A DNA stretch of 49,443 nucleotides, from NCBI GenBank assembly GCA_018242725.1, contig JAFEBI010000013.1, forward strand, positions 1 to 49,443. Direction: 5' to 3'. Made by a program: the position numbers and the translations under genes. Below, in pieces: positions 48,692 through 49,443 of the stretch. The notes below the pieces were generated by a model, which had not been told where the DNA came from, made no database searches, and saw only the letters and a program-made list of their open reading frames with translations. Position 1 is the stretch's first letter. Every line of letters begins with the position of its first letter. The stretch is from Nitrospira sp. Lineage in GTDB: Bacteria; Nitrospirota; Nitrospiria; Nitrospirales; Nitrospiraceae.

Positions 48692-48728
48692 TCCACCTCG
48701 TGAGAAATACTCTATCGCACGAGGTGGA
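48692..48728 (-). promoter_or_regulatory. Hairpin sequestering the ribosome-binding site of the PilZ pair
   Basis: On the minus strand TCCACCTCGTG (48728-48718) pairs perfectly with CACGAGGTGGA (48702-48692) around a 15-base A/T-rich loop. The 3' arm contains GAGGTGGA, the ribosome-binding site, two bases from ATG 48689. In this state the ribosome cannot bind. It may also act as the terminator of the helicase gene, whose stop lies 22 bases upstream. Confidence 0.7.
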
Positions 48729-48750
48729 TTCTGCGAACTATTTTTCAACT

Positions 48751-49443
48751 TTACGGACGTGGTGCCGTCGTCGTCCCATGTGTCGAAGGTCTGGAGTGAG
48801 GTCTTCTCCGTCTGCGGAAGGCCTGCGGTTGATCGGGGCTTTCCTCGCTCACAACAGAACGCCCTTTCCGATGAATGTCGTGACGCTCGCGCGGACCCGC
48901 ATGTCCTGGAGCCCCACCTCCCGGAGCAACCGGAACGGTTTGCCCCAACAGACGTTCGATCGCACGAAGTTGTTGCGCATCCTCGCTGGTCACAAAACTG
49001 GTGGCACGACCGGTCGTTTTCATCCGAGCCGTACGGCCGATCCGGTGCACATAGTCTTCGGCAACATTCGGCAAGTCAAAATTGATCACATGACCGATAT
49101 TGGCCACATCAATCCCGCGAGCCGCAATATCCGTCGCCACCAACACCCGGAAAGCCCCTCGTCGAAAACCTTCCAGTGCGGCACGTCTCTGTGACAAACT
49201 CCGGTCGCCGTGCAACACCGCCACTCGATGGCCGGCACGATCCAGCATACGCCCCACACGATCGGCACGGTGCTTCGTTCGAGTAAAGACGAGCGCGGTA
49301 TCTTTGTCGGCCCCCAAGAGAGACAAGAGAAGATCGGGCTTGTCGGCATGCGACGTATGATGCACCGCCTGAGTCACTCCGTCGGCAGTCGTCGCTGATG
49401 GCGCCACCATAACGCGAACAGGGTTGTTGACGCTGGCTTGAAC
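48751..49443 (-). CDS. DEAD-box RNA helicase, C-terminal part (runs off window)
   Basis: The last 230 residues of a DEAD-box ATP-dependent RNA helicase; the N-terminal RecA domain with Walker A and DEAD motifs lies beyond base 49443. The second RecA domain is clear: motif IV TALVFTRTKHRADRVGR, motif V VLVATDIAARGIDVANIG, motif VI YVHRIGRTARMKTTGRA. The final 60 residues are Arg/His/Gly/Pro-rich (a basic tail) and end near 48751, which suits RNA binding as in RhlE-type helicases. Such helicases remodel structured mRNA and ribosomal particles. The frame stays open to the window edge, with no start visible. The tandem PilZ genes follow downstream on the same strand. Confidence 0.93.
   Translation of the reverse strand, partial: VQASVNNPVRVMVAPSATTADGVTQAVHHTSHADKPDLLLSLLGADKDTALVFTRTKHRADRVGRMLDRAGHRVAVLHGDRSLSQRRAALEGFRRGAFRVLVATDIAARGIDVANIGHVINFDLPNVAEDYVHRIGRTARMKTTGRATSFVTSEDAQQLRAIERLLGQTVPVAPGGGAPGHAGPRERHDIHRKGRSVVSEESPDQPQAFRRRRRPHSRPSTHGTTTAPRP

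Overview
This is a gene-dense chromosomal window of about 49 kb from a free-living Gram-negative bacterium with fairly high G+C. The mixture suggests a Nitrospira-like organism (Nitrospirota): many lipoproteins, an RseP/CdsA/Dxr/UppS/ProS envelope and isoprenoid cluster, hpnD/hpnE squalene genes, a B12-dependent ribonucleotide reductase, zwf-gnd, PilZ and HD-GYP signalling proteins and a GspE/PilB-type ATPase. The lineage is inferred from gene content only. No rRNA, tRNA, CRISPR array or intact mobile element was seen.

Layout. 1-2.2 kb is a decayed accessory strip. An IS3-family transposase relic and an IS5-family transposase relic bracket a lipoprotein gene, and a possible broken antitoxin gene lies between them. 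2.3-7.4 kb carries a methyltransferase, a ProA-like protein whose catalytic cysteine position holds serine, a lipoprotein and an NTT/MFS-like transporter. 7.6-12.2 kb carries threonine aldolase, a nucleotidyltransferase and the oxidative pentose phosphate pair gnd-zwf. 12.2-20.1 kb carries a thioredoxin/GDSL pair, a HEAT-repeat protein translationally coupled to an HD-GYP protein, a FolB-methyltransferase fusion coupled to a PHP phosphoesterase, and a membrane Ser/Thr kinase. 20.2-25.2 kb carries a Cys-rich-repeat membrane protein, an unknown protein, YjbQ, class II ribonucleotide reductase and a Pro-rich SH3 protein. 25.3-30.3 kb carries a tightly packed run (HAD hydrolase, BtuF-like protein, hpnD, hpnE, small lipoprotein) and then a 4Fe-4S uracil-DNA glycosylase. 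30.3-32.7 kb is an A/T-richer patch with an orphan Phd-type antitoxin and a large membrane pentapeptide-repeat protein. 32.8-37.6 kb (minus strand) carries a small unknown protein, a PEBP-family protein, a dienelactone hydrolase and tldE/tldD. 37.7-43.9 kb is the uppS-cdsA-dxr-rseP-proS cluster behind a strong sigma70-like promoter. 44.2-49.4 kb carries a GAF-containing GspE/PilB ATPase, an MltC-like transglycosylase, two tandem PilZ genes and the end of a DEAD-box helicase gene.

How the genes fit together. dxr (MEP pathway), uppS (undecaprenyl carrier) and hpnD/hpnE (squalene) share isoprenoid precursors. cdsA, rseP, MltC and the lipoproteins serve the envelope. zwf and gnd supply reducing power and pentoses. 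NrdJ needs adenosylcobalamin, and a BtuF-like protein is encoded nearby. PilZ, HD-GYP and the GAF-ATPase point to c-di-GMP-linked control of surface or secretion functions.

The most notable observations are: a perfect 11-bp hairpin that buries the ribosome-binding site of the first PilZ gene; a ProA homologue with Ser at the catalytic Cys position; an N-terminal domain apparently shared by the adjacent HEAT and HD-GYP proteins; a FolB-methyltransferase fusion that may be expressed from a leaderless mRNA; and a GAF domain fused to a secretion/pilus ATPase.
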